Below are positions 56,387 to 64,000 of a DNA stretch of 64,000 nucleotides, piece after piece. The stretch is from CAWBCI01 sp963787195 (GTDB lineage Bacteria; Bacteroidota; Bacteroidia; Bacteroidales; JAGOPY01). The notes under the pieces were generated by a model, which had not been told where the DNA came from, did not search any database, and worked only from the letters and a program-made list of their open reading frames with translations. Position numbers and translations under genes: made by a program. The stretch is taken from NCBI GenBank assembly GCA_963787195.1, contig CAWBCI010000033.1, forward strand, positions 1 through 64,000. Reading direction: 5' to 3'. Within the stretch, counting starts at the first letter, position 1; each line of letters opens with the position of its first letter.

Positions 56387-57724
56387 ATGAATCTCGAAAG
56401 AATAATGAGTGACCTCGAAAAGAAGCACCCGGGCGAAACCGAATATTTGCAGGCAGTGCGTGAGGTATTAGAGTCGATTGAAGAAGTGGTGAATGAGAAC
56501 CCGCATTTTGACGCGGCCGGTATTATCGACCGTATTGTTGAACCCGACAGGATCCTGACATTTAAGGTGCCATGGGTTGATGATCATGGTAAGGTACATG
56601 TGAACCTGGGTTACCGTGTTCAGTTTAACAACGCTATCGGACCATACAAGGGCGGACTTCGTTTTCACCCGAGTGTAAACCTGAGCATCCTGAAATTCCT
56701 CGGATTCGAGCAGATTTTCAAGAATGCACTTACTACTCTCCCTATGGGTGGTGCCAAAGGAGGTTCTGATTTTGACCCCAAAGGAAAATCAGATTCCGAA
56801 ATCATGCGTTTCTGCCAGTCATTCATGCTGGAACTCTGGAACATCATTGGCCCGGAAATTGACGTCCCTGCCGGGGATATCGGTGTGGGTGGAAAAGAGA
56901 TAGGATTCCTCTATGGTATGTACAAAAAACTGTCACATGAGCATACAGGCGTACTCACAGGTAAAGGTATTAACTGGGGAGGCAGCCTGATCCGTCCGGA
57001 AGCTACCGGTTTCGGAGCAGTGTATTTTGCACATGAAATGCTGGATACCATGGGAGATACTTTTAAAGGCAAAACAGTTTGCGTTTCCGGTTTCGGGAAT
57101 GTGGCCTGGGGCGCCGTTCAGAAAGTTACTCAACTTGGTGGTAAAGTAGTTACCATTTCAGGACCTGATGGTTATATCTATGACCCGGATGGTATTTCCG
57201 GCGATAAGATCGAATATATGCTGGAATTAAGGGCTTCTAACCAGGACATCGTGAAACCTTATTCCTATGAATTTCCGGGAGCACAGTTCCATCAGGGAAA
57301 ACATCCCTGGGAAGTGAAATGCGATGTAGCCCTTCCTTGCGCTACCCAGAATGAACTGAATGCTGATGACGCACATAAGCTCGTGAAAAACGGTGTTATA
57401 ATCGTAGCTGAAGGCGCCAACATGCCTTCCACACCCGATGCAGTTGAGATCTTCCATGAAAACAAGATACTCTTCGGACCTGGTAAAGCTGTGAATGCCG
57501 GTGGTGTTGCCACTTCAGGACTTGAAATGTCACAAAATTCAATGAAACTGAACTGGCCATCAACTGAAGTAGATGCCAGGCTGCACCAGATCATGAAGAA
57601 CATCCACTCTGCCTGTGTAAAACACGGAACGGAAGAAGATGGCTATATCAATTACGTGAAAGGCGCCAACATTGCTGCTTTCCTGAAAGTTGCCAATGCC
57701 ATGCTCGACCTGGGCGTGATCTGA
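56387..57724 (+). CDS. gdhA: Glutamate dehydrogenase, NADP-specific type
   Basis: Catalyses reductive amination of 2-oxoglutarate with ammonia, linking nitrogen assimilation to carbon metabolism. The 445-residue sequence is the hexameric bacterial type. It has the substrate-binding block GPYKGGLRFHPSVNLSILKF, the catalytic Lys region TTLPMGGAKGGSDFDPKGKS, the DIGVGGKEIGFLYG segment, and the Rossmann motif VCVSGFGNVAWGA. The annotation as NADP-dependent follows the length and family pattern rather than a single residue. The leader has palindromes that may be regulatory. The gene ends within a few tens of bases of a strong hairpin. Confidence 0.97.
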   Translation: MNLERIMSDLEKKHPGETEYLQAVREVLESIEEVVNENPHFDAAGIIDRIVEPDRILTFKVPWVDDHGKVHVNLGYRVQFNNAIGPYKGGLRFHPSVNLSILKFLGFEQIFKNALTTLPMGGAKGGSDFDPKGKSDSEIMRFCQSFMLELWNIIGPEIDVPAGDIGVGGKEIGFLYGMYKKLSHEHTGVLTGKGINWGGSLIRPEATGFGAVYFAHEMLDTMGDTFKGKTVCVSGFGNVAWGAVQKVTQLGGKVVTISGPDGYIYDPDGISGDKIEYMLELRASNQDIVKPYSYEFPGAQFHQGKHPWEVKCDVALPCATQNELNADDAHKLVKNGVIIVAEGANMPSTPDAVEIFHENKILFGPGKAVNAGGVATSGLEMSQNSMKLNWPSTEVDARLHQIMKNIHSACVKHGTEEDGYINYVKGANIAAFLKVANAMLDLGVI

Positions 57725-57761
57725 TTATAAGACTAAAAGAAATTTTTTAGCAAATGAATGG

Positions 57762-57802
57762 GCCGGCAGGTCATCAGGTGTCATACCTGGCGACTTACCG
57801 GC
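57762..57802. terminator. Long imperfect hairpin between gdhA and the racemase gene
   Basis: The arms GCCGGCAGGTC and GACTTACCGGC pair with one mismatch and one G-U, and enclose an inner stem CAGGT/ACCTG around a 5-nt loop. It sits 37 bp after gdhA, and the racemase stop codon (57795-57797) is inside the right arm. No T-run follows, so it could act as a transcript-stabilising stem rather than a strict terminator. Confidence 0.5.
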
Positions 57803-58487
57803 TCATTATTGTTTCTATGCCGGCCTGAATATGTATTTCCAGTGTATCAAAAAGAGGAAGATCAAAATCTTCCTGTTTGATTATCAGGGGAATTTCGGTA
57901 CAACCCAGGATCATTCCCCCGGCTCCCTGACTTTTCAAATCCTGCATAATTCTTAAGATATTTTCCTTAGCTTCAGTGCTGAAAATCCCAAGGGAAAACT
58001 CCCTGTAAATCAAATCCAGCAGGTAAATCCTGTCATCCAGCTCCGGGATGAGGGTGTCTATACCTCTATCCTTTAAAACCCCTTTGATAAAGTCCTTCTC
58101 CATAGTTACCCGGGTACCCAGCAAGCCCACTTTTTCCAGGCCTTTTGCCTTTATAGCATCAGCTATTGCGTCGGCAATATGGATGATAGGTATGCCGGTC
58201 TCTTCCTTTATGTACGGAACATATTGATGCAAGGTATTGGCACATAACATCAGGTAATCGGCCCCTGCATTGGCCACGCTAAGCGCGGCGTCCACCACCA
58301 GGTCCCGGGCATCTTCCGGATGCCCGCTTTCAGTCTTATCTACCAATTCCTGGAAATCAAGCGAATAAAGGATGATTTTTGCAGAATGACTGCGTCCGAG
58401 CCGGGCCGCGGCCGATTCGTTGATCTTACGGTAATAATCCACCGTTGAATGCCAGGTGGTTCCGCCTACAAGGCCTAATGTTTTCAT
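57795..58487 (-). CDS. Aspartate/glutamate racemase family protein
   Basis: A 230-residue two-domain racemase of the Asp/Glu/hydantoin racemase superfamily. It opens MKTLGLVGGTTWHSTVDYYRK; the two catalytic cysteines are in MLCANTLHQYV (first half) and MILGCTEIPL (second half). The likely role is production of a D-amino acid for peptidoglycan, or free D-Asp; the substrate cannot be told from the sequence. It is transcribed convergently with gdhA and shares a hairpin with it. Confidence 0.92.
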   Translation of the reverse strand: MKTLGLVGGTTWHSTVDYYRKINESAAARLGRSHSAKIILYSLDFQELVDKTESGHPEDARDLVVDAALSVANAGADYLMLCANTLHQYVPYIKEETGIPIIHIADAIADAIKAKGLEKVGLLGTRVTMEKDFIKGVLKDRGIDTLIPELDDRIYLLDLIYREFSLGIFSTEAKENILRIMQDLKSQGAGGMILGCTEIPLIIKQEDFDLPLFDTLEIHIQAGIETIMSR

Positions 58488-58553
58488 ATTTTTTGTTTGA
58501 GGATAAGACTTTTTTTTAATGATTAAAGATAGGAAAAACCTGATTTGGGTAAT

Positions 58554-59300
58554 TCAGTCATTACCGCGAAGTTCATCGATCAATTTCTTCATTTTCCCGA
58601 AATGGGAACCTTTCCAATAAACTTTTGCACAGTTGCTGCAACGATAAAATTCATTGAAATTCCGCCGGGTCCCGGCCAGGAGCAAGGTTTCAACATTATT
58701 TTTATCTACCGTCTCGATCTTCCCGTTGCATTCCATACAGCGCTTGAAAGGCCGGATATCGTTTTTAAGGTCGAAACGCCTGATAATTTCCCGGATCTGC
58801 TCTTGGGGAATGGTCGAATGCACAAAATACCCGTGGGTCACACGTCCATTTTTAAGCATAGGTATGTCGCGGGTTAAAATGATCCGCTTTTCAGTTTCAG
58901 CTATATTAATAATTTCGGTATCCTCCAGATCATTCCGGTAGACTGTATCAAATCCCAGCAATCGCAGGTAGCGACTGAGTTTACCCAGATGCACATCAGC
59001 CACAAAGCGGGTTTCCCTCAGGCTTTCCGGTCGCAGAAGGCTGAGTCCCGAAATATCCAGACTTTCAAATACAGGGTAAACAGCAATTCTATCCCCTTCA
59101 GAAGGCTTGTAATCAAATGGCACGGATACTCCGTTGGAAAGTAGCAGGTCTACCTCAGTATGTGGAACACCCAATGATTCGACAATATCCTTGATCGTTG
59201 GAGAGCCGGAGACCAGGTGGCTGAAAGTTTTCTTTTTCCTCCGGGAGGGAAGGAAATCATTCAACTCTTCATAAAACCTTATCGTGATTTCGAAAGGCAT
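58554..59300 (-). CDS. Mut7-C RNase/PIN-like protein with N-terminal ubiquitin-like domain
   Basis: A 248-residue cytoplasmic protein with two domains. Residues 1-80 form a Mut7-C ubiquitin-like (ThiS/MoaD-related) domain. Residues 95-240 form the Mut7-C PIN-type RNase domain (RFVADVHLGKLSRYLRLLGFD, ILTRDIPML) with a treble-clef zinc ribbon made by CMECNG and YRCSNCAKVYW. Acidic residues for metal catalysis include Asp in FVADVHL and TRDIPML. Function in RNA or tRNA turnover is inferred from the family. It stands between the racemase and the CREST-like protein on the same strand. Confidence 0.9.
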   Translation of the reverse strand: MPFEITIRFYEELNDFLPSRRKKKTFSHLVSGSPTIKDIVESLGVPHTEVDLLLSNGVSVPFDYKPSEGDRIAVYPVFESLDISGLSLLRPESLRETRFVADVHLGKLSRYLRLLGFDTVYRNDLEDTEIINIAETEKRIILTRDIPMLKNGRVTHGYFVHSTIPQEQIREIIRRFDLKNDIRPFKRCMECNGKIETVDKNNVETLLLAGTRRNFNEFYRCSNCAKVYWKGSHFGKMKKLIDELRGND

Positions 59301-59388
59301 AATAGCTAAATTGATTTAGTATATAACTGACGGGTTAACCCGTCAGTCACGTTTCTTTAGATGGAATTGAAGATAATGAATTTTGAAA

Positions 59389-60102
59389 TCAGTTCAGTTT
59401 CAATTTCCTGATAAAATACAAATACCTTAGAAGGAAAAAAGTCCCGATGGCACTGAAAGTGTGCCATAAAAAATGAGTTCCCATGGGCAGATATGAATAA
59501 TGGATCATATCGGTTTCCCTGAATATCAGGGCAATGATGAAGGGGATGATGGCTCCGGCTACTGTAGCCCACATTCTGAACTTCGTTTTTATCATGATGA
59601 TAAGCAGTGGCAAACCTGCCAAAAATCCAGTGATAAAATAGGAGAGATTGATGGATAAATGGGCTGGCAATCGTCCCCAAAAAAGAAATCTTAAGGTAAA
59701 TACAGGAATAATTATCAGCAGTACATACCACCATTTTTTCAATATTTTAAGCCAGAAATAAATACTGACTGAAAGCGAAAGTATTGCGGAAGGCACGAAG
59801 TCCATGAAGAGGAAAATAGGCGAAATCCTCAATCCATGGAATAAGGTGCTTCCAAGTCCGCCTATAATAACCAGAACACCCGCATACAGCAAAAAAGGGT
59901 AATGTCCTGCGTTTTTGTGTATCCTGTAAAGCCAGTATATGGCCGGAATAAGTATTAAAAGGGATGAAAGTGAGTTCCAGGGTTCTACGAGCCAGTTGCC
60001 TGGATGGGTCGTTTCCATATAAACCGGACCTCCGTCTCTAAGATGCCCGTCAAACCAGTGGCTTGCCTGCTGAACAAGAAGGACCCAATTCAAATTATTC
60101 AT
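59389..60102 (-). CDS. CREST-superfamily membrane protein, alkaline-ceramidase-like
   Basis: A 237-residue protein with about seven hydrophobic helices. The conserved CREST/alkaline-ceramidase patterns are present in order: EPWNSLSSLL near residue 40, GLGSTLFHGLR near 82-92 with the catalytic Ser and His, MDFVPSA near 100, and late GTHFLWHTFSA with two His residues. The family contains zinc hydrolases, and the alkaline ceramidases cleave the ceramide amide bond. Bacteroidota make sphingolipids, so a ceramide-type substrate is plausible. Function is not proven by sequence. Confidence 0.75.
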   Translation of the reverse strand: MNNLNWVLLVQQASHWFDGHLRDGGPVYMETTHPGNWLVEPWNSLSSLLILIPAIYWLYRIHKNAGHYPFLLYAGVLVIIGGLGSTLFHGLRISPIFLFMDFVPSAILSLSVSIYFWLKILKKWWYVLLIIIPVFTLRFLFWGRLPAHLSINLSYFITGFLAGLPLLIIMIKTKFRMWATVAGAIIPFIIALIFRETDMIHYSYLPMGTHFLWHTFSAIGTFFLLRYLYFIRKLKLN

Positions 60103-60565
60103 AACTGTTTTTCATTTTTAAAACAGTAAAGAATCTTTCATTCAGCTAATTTTAAATTTTTAATGACCATCAGATTCGCCGTGTTTTCTATTAGCCTGTA
60201 TCCGGTGATAATTCTTGATTTTATTAAATATAAACGTCAAAGGAGCCACGATGTTCATAGTATCTGTATTTCCTTCAATAAATTTTTTAGTGATAATTCT
60301 TCCGGCAAATTCACTTTGTTTAATTGAATATAAGATGGGAAAATTTCTTCGCCTCCGGCAACTAAACATAGCGAAATTTCAATTTAATCGGAAGCAGCAA
60401 TCAACGCCTGGTCACCTTGTTACCCAGTCATCTAGTCACCCAGTCACCCAGTCACTCAGTTACCTAGTTACCCTTTCACTTTTAAACCCTATTAAACAAT
60501 TAGCCCTTTTCTTTGTTAAGCTATATAATTTTCCGGATATTTTTTTTGAATGAAGTGATTTTGGC
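60103..60565. repeat. 463-bp gene-free stretch with a short tandem-repeat tract (60411-60478)
   Basis: Only one distinct feature was found: a tract of TCACCCAGTCACCCAGTCAC-like units of 7-9 bp with variants (TCATCTAG, TCACTCAG, TTACCTAG). The tract is followed by an AT-rich leader for the His/Cys-rich gene. No tRNA or credible coding frame is present. Confidence 0.65.
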
Positions 60566-60892
60566 TTGATGAATAAATATAGGATCAATACCGTCCTTCC
60601 GGTGATTTTGTTGCTGCTGGTTTTCCTTTTCCCATTAGCATCGAAGTCCGTGTTCCATCATCATGAATACCAGCATTATCATTTATATACGTCCGGCCAT
60701 GCTTCTTTATTTCAGTACGAAAAACCTTGTCCAATATGCAATTATGAATTTGTAACATTTTTTCCGGCCCCGGATTTGCGGTTAAGTGAAATCTCAGAAA
60801 ACCAGCCTGAAAAAGTCTTTGCACTCATTAGCCGCATAAGCCGCATCTTACATTTATACATTTCGCTCAGGGCGCCTCCTGAGATCGCCTGA
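60566..60892 (+). CDS. Secreted His/Cys-rich protein, possible metal-binding accessory
   Basis: A 108-residue protein with a signal peptide or membrane helix (LPVILLLLVFLFPLASKS) followed by a His-rich run HHHEYQHYHLYTSGH and a pair of cysteines in CPICNYEF. Such small proteins with clustered His and a CxxC are common beside metal-type TonB receptors in this phylum. It lies 107 bp upstream of a ZnuD-like TonB receptor on the same strand. Family not formally identified; a DUF2946-like relation is possible. The start could also be the second Met. Confidence 0.7.
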   Translation: MMNKYRINTVLPVILLLLVFLFPLASKSVFHHHEYQHYHLYTSGHASLFQYEKPCPICNYEFVTFFPAPDLRLSEISENQPEKVFALISRISRILHLYISLRAPPEIA

Positions 60893-60999
60893 AAGCCGGG
60901 TTTATGTTCTTCCCCATTAAGAGCATCAATTCAGGCTAAACAGCCTTATTATACCCGGATTTTTTTTATTCGTGAAATGTATCTTTTCATTTTTTATTA

Positions 61000-63450
61000 A
61001 TGATAATTATGATATTTAAAAGGATAATTATACCTGTTCTGGTACTTTTTGTTTTTTCGGATTTATTTGCTGAAAATGGTGATCCCCCGACAGGGAAAGC
61101 TTCCCTGAGTGGAAAAGTCACCGATAAAACAGACGGCGGGCCTTTGCCCGGTGTGAATATTTATTTCCCCGACCTCAAGACAGGAACGGTAAGCAATGTG
61201 GACGGAAAATATTATATAGATGAGTTACCTGCCGGTAAAGTCACGGTACAGGTGAGTTTCATAGGTTATCAGGTGATAGTCCAGAGCATCGACCTGTCCA
61301 AAATTACGGAAAAGGATTTCCAGATGGATGAGGCAGCTACGGAGATCAGCGAGGTGGTGGTAACCGGCCAGTCCGGTGCCACCGATCAGAAGCGCACACC
61401 AACACCCATAAGTGTTGTCCCCAGGATAGAATTGCTGCAAACGGCATCATCCAATATCATTGATGCCCTGGCAAAACAGCCTGGAGTGTCTGAGGTCACT
61501 ACCGGACCGGGTATTTCCAAGCCAGTAATACGCGGACTGGGCTATAATCGGGTTGTAGTGATCAACGACGGGATACGTCAGGAAGGTCAGCAATGGGGTG
61601 ATGAACACGGGATAGAGATTGACGGGGCAGATGTGGACCATGTGGAGATTTTAAAGGGCCCGGCCAGCCTGGCCTATGGCTCAGATGCCCTGGCCGGAGT
61701 GGTGAATATGCTTCCGGCGCCTGTTTTGCCGGTCGGGCAGATCAAGGGGAGTGTCATGGCGAACTACCAGGCCAATAACGGGATGGCAGGCATTTCGGCC
61801 GACCTGGCCGGAAACTTGTCCGGCCTGGTGTGGGACCTCCGCTATAGCCAGAAAATGGCTCATGATTACCGGAATAAATATGACGGCTACGTTTTTAATT
61901 CGGCTTTCCGGGAAAATGCCCTCAATATGACCATAGGGCTGAACAGGTCCTGGGGCTATTCGCATCTCAGCCTGGGATATTATCATTTGCAACCCGGGAT
62001 AGTGGAAGGGGAGAGGGACAGCCTTAGCGGAAACTTTATCAGGGCCGTGGCCCTCAATGACAGTACTGAAGGCAGCGCGATCGCTTCCGGCAAAGATTTT
62101 ACTTCCTATAAACCTTTTATACCCAGGCAACAGGTATATCATTACAAAGCCATCTGGAATACTAATTTAGTAATGGGCAATGGCAGCCTGAAAGTGCTGC
62201 TGGGCTACCAGCAGAACAGGCGGCAGGAATTCGCAGATGTACTGGTACCGGATCAGTACCAGCTTTATTTTCTGTTAAATTCATTTAATTATGATTTAAG
62301 ATATGTTTTTCCTGAAAAGAATAAATGGAATATGTCAGTCGGAATAAACGGCATGCAGCAATCTTCCCAGAACAAGGGAACTGAATTCCTGGTGCCTGAA
62401 TATAATCTTTTTGATATCGGAGCATTTGCCATCCTTAAGAAAAACATCGGTAAGCTGGATATCAGCGGTGGACTACGTTATGACATGCGGCTGGAGCATG
62501 GTTTGGACCTCTACCTGAACCCTGCCGGCCAAAAGGTGGATGCAGGTACCGAAGGAAATATACACCGCTTCGATGCCTTTAATTCCGATTTTTCAGCCGT
62601 TTCAGGTAGCCTTGGCGCCACATACCAGCTAAGCGACAGGCTGGTTGGAAAACTGAACATTTCCCATGGTTTCAGGGCGCCGAACATTGCAGAACTGGGA
62701 GCCAATGGTGTACATGAAGGCACTTTCCAGTACATGATCGGCAATCCCGCACTGAAGGCCGAAACCAGCTGGGAAGGGGACCTATCCTTTGCTTATAACT
62801 CACATCATGTTTCAGCCGAACTGGACCTCTTCGACAATAATATCAATAATTACATTTTTGCCCGCAAACTCAGTTCGGTGAACGGAAATGACTCCATCAA
62901 CGACGGTTTCCAGACCTTCAAGTACGTCTCGGGCAAAGCCAAGCTTTACGGCGGGGAGTTCCGCCTGGATATCCACCCGCATCCCCTGGACTGGCTGCAT
63001 TTCGAGAACACTTTCTCTTACGTCAGGGCCATCCAGCTCGATCAGCCCGATTCCACCCGCAATCTGCCCTTAATCCCGGCCCCTAAGTGGACCATAGAAC
63101 TCAGGTTTGATATCAAAAAGCTTGGAAGTGTATTCCGGAATGCTTACCTGAAGTTCAGCATGGACAATTATTTTACACAGGATAAGGTCTATTACGCCTA
63201 TAACACCGAAACCAGGACTCCCGGCTACAGTCTTTTTGGCATGGGGCTCGGCTCCGATATTCAAATCCATGGCAAGACCCGGTTTTCGGTATATCTTTCA
63301 GGCGACAACCTGACCAACGTAGCCTACCAGAGCCATCTCAGCAGATTGAAATACGCCCCGGAAAACTACGCCACCGGCCGCATGGGGGTATATAATATGG
63401 GGAGGAATTTTAGCGTGAAGGTGGTGGTTCCGATTGGGATAAAGGATTAA
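61000..63450 (+). CDS. TonB-dependent receptor, ZnuD/OprC-like (metal uptake candidate)
   Basis: An 816-residue outer-membrane receptor. A signal peptide (IIPVLVLFVFSDLFAENG) and a carboxypeptidase-like domain (30-110, SLSGKVTDKTDGGPLPGVNIYF) precede the plug. The plug has SKPVIRGLGYNRVVVIND, GIRQEGQQWGDEHGIEIDG and GPASLAYGSDALAGVVNM, a pattern I associate with zinc and copper TonB receptors. The barrel ends NFSVKVVVPIGIKD. The start could be the ATG at 61009. The position behind the His/Cys-rich protein supports a metal substrate (inference). Confidence 0.9.
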   Translation: MIIMIFKRIIIPVLVLFVFSDLFAENGDPPTGKASLSGKVTDKTDGGPLPGVNIYFPDLKTGTVSNVDGKYYIDELPAGKVTVQVSFIGYQVIVQSIDLSKITEKDFQMDEAATEISEVVVTGQSGATDQKRTPTPISVVPRIELLQTASSNIIDALAKQPGVSEVTTGPGISKPVIRGLGYNRVVVINDGIRQEGQQWGDEHGIEIDGADVDHVEILKGPASLAYGSDALAGVVNMLPAPVLPVGQIKGSVMANYQANNGMAGISADLAGNLSGLVWDLRYSQKMAHDYRNKYDGYVFNSAFRENALNMTIGLNRSWGYSHLSLGYYHLQPGIVEGERDSLSGNFIRAVALNDSTEGSAIASGKDFTSYKPFIPRQQVYHYKAIWNTNLVMGNGSLKVLLGYQQNRRQEFADVLVPDQYQLYFLLNSFNYDLRYVFPEKNKWNMSVGINGMQQSSQNKGTEFLVPEYNLFDIGAFAILKKNIGKLDISGGLRYDMRLEHGLDLYLNPAGQKVDAGTEGNIHRFDAFNSDFSAVSGSLGATYQLSDRLVGKLNISHGFRAPNIAELGANGVHEGTFQYMIGNPALKAETSWEGDLSFAYNSHHVSAELDLFDNNINNYIFARKLSSVNGNDSINDGFQTFKYVSGKAKLYGGEFRLDIHPHPLDWLHFENTFSYVRAIQLDQPDSTRNLPLIPAPKWTIELRFDIKKLGSVFRNAYLKFSMDNYFTQDKVYYAYNTETRTPGYSLFGMGLGSDIQIHGKTRFSVYLSGDNLTNVAYQSHLSRLKYAPENYATGRMGVYNMGRNFSVKVVVPIGIKD

Positions 63451-63458
63451 TCTCCGCA

Positions 63459-63533
63459 CCGTAGAGGCCTTGCATGCAAGGCCTCTATACGGAAAACATG
63501 CATTGTCCCAATATGCATGCAAGGCCTCTACGG
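63459..63533. repeat. Inverted-repeat element with AGGCCTTGCATGCAAGGCCT arms
   Basis: Just after the TonB receptor stop codon there is a near-perfect inverted repeat (63459-63492), CCGTAGAGGCCTTGCATG and its reverse complement. A third arm with the same sequence, TGCATGCAAGGCCTCTACGG, is at 63514-63533. The stems could terminate transcription, but the repeated arm suggests a dispersed element. The remaining 63534-63739 is AT-rich with no gene. Confidence 0.7.
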
Positions 63534-63739
63534 CAATGAAAGTAAATCAATATTATGTATACAAACCCCCGACTACATTTTCAACATAATTTCCATTTTA
63601 TTGTTAGGTCAATATACCGTATTGCAAAAGTTTAAACCTTTTGTGACACTTTCGTGATGCTATAATTCTACTTTAGCTCAATACTTAGGATATGAAATCT
63701 TTATCCTTATCATCGAAATGAATAAAAAATGAGTCACTT

Positions 63740-64000
63740 ATGAAAAGAATATTTTTACTTTCAATTGCTATTTTACTTTCGTCTCAAGTATTACCTCATA
63801 ATCTCACCGGAACTGCAAGAGATTCCGAAACAGGAGACCCGCTGGCGGGATTCGATATACTTCTTACCTATCCTTCCGGAGGTATAGCCAGTTCTGCCAC
63901 TACACTTTCGGACGGCACTTTTGTGCTCAGCGATGTGGCTGACGGAACCTATAATATGGAGTTCTATGCTTACGATCCAATAATCCTCAACGGCGACTAT
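63740..64000 (+). CDS. Secreted protein with carboxypeptidase-regulatory-like (CarboxypepD_reg) domain, partial
   Basis: The first 87 residues of a gene that runs off the right edge. It has a signal peptide (MKRIFLLSIAILLSSQ) followed by a beta-sandwich segment typical of carboxypeptidase-like regulatory domains: LTGTARDSETGDPLAGFDIL, then DGTFVLSDVADGTY. The remainder could be a TonB receptor, a peptidase or a T9SS cargo. A -7-like TACTTTAG lies about 65 bp upstream. Confidence 0.75.
   Translation, partial: MKRIFLLSIAILLSSQVLPHNLTGTARDSETGDPLAGFDILLTYPSGGIASSATTLSDGTFVLSDVADGTYNMEFYAYDPIILNGDY

Overview
The window looks like a chromosomal segment of a Bacteroidota bacterium, probably an uncultured relative of Bacteroidales or Marinilabiliales (this lineage guess is inference). 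The reasons are: three secreted proteins with C-terminal type IX secretion (T9SS type A) sorting domains, two SusC-style TonB-dependent receptors with N-terminal carboxypeptidase-like domains, several lipoproteins with a C-K-K-D type start, Bacteroidota-type -7 boxes (TAnnTTTG), a divergent tsaD/tamB pair, and LysM plus PBP1-fold and YwqK-like lipoproteins. There is no prophage, insertion sequence, CRISPR array or rRNA operon. Most of the window is housekeeping and cell-envelope genes.

Layout. 1-7.4 kb: tsaD (cut by the left edge) diverges from a large tamB-like gene, followed by a T9SS cargo protein and a C1 peptidase gene broken by a one-base frameshift. 7.6-18.1 kb: an AddA/RecB-like helicase-nuclease, a tricorn-type protease, pdxH, a sodium/solute symporter and a DUF4301 protein. 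18.3-24.1 kb: two tandem tRNA-Leu genes, a frameshifted repeat-rich secreted protein, pepE, a block of short tandem repeats, a frameshifted T9SS cargo gene and copy 1 of a 128-bp dispersed repeat. 24.1-32.1 kb: gapN with an outer-membrane protein, an MBL-fold hydrolase, a 55-residue membrane protein with PrsW and CYTH genes, an SDR, and phzF with cstA. 32.3-38.4 kb: tRNA-Arg, a lipoprotein, an esterase, an aminotransferase, NDH-2 and a T9SS protein. 38.5-46.7 kb: a TonB receptor facing an unusual fusion of an ECF-like membrane region with a THEP1-type NTPase (repeat copy 2 lies between them), then a lipoprotein and an ATP-grasp/OMP/lipoprotein cluster. 47.1-57.7 kb: a PfkB kinase, an M23 peptidase, a sensor-nucleotidyltransferase coupled to a metallophosphoesterase, guaA, LysM-PBP1, YwqK-like and gdhA. 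57.8-64 kb: aspartate/glutamate racemase, a Mut7-C protein, a CREST/ceramidase-like membrane protein, and a His/Cys-rich secreted protein followed by a ZnuD-like TonB receptor. The last gene runs off the right edge.

Points that stand out: (i) three genes (6180-7404, 18556-21271, 22417-23887) are each broken by what reads as one extra base, so either recent decay or indel errors in the assembly; (ii) the membrane/NTPase fusion opposite a TonB receptor is the best candidate for an under-described transport system; (iii) the two repeat copies are equal in length, about 92% identical by hand alignment, and both sit between convergent genes, one supplying the stop codon of the TonB receptor; (iv) two adjacent palindromes in the gdhA leader look like operators. 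All functional calls rest on motif recognition by eye; no database search was possible.
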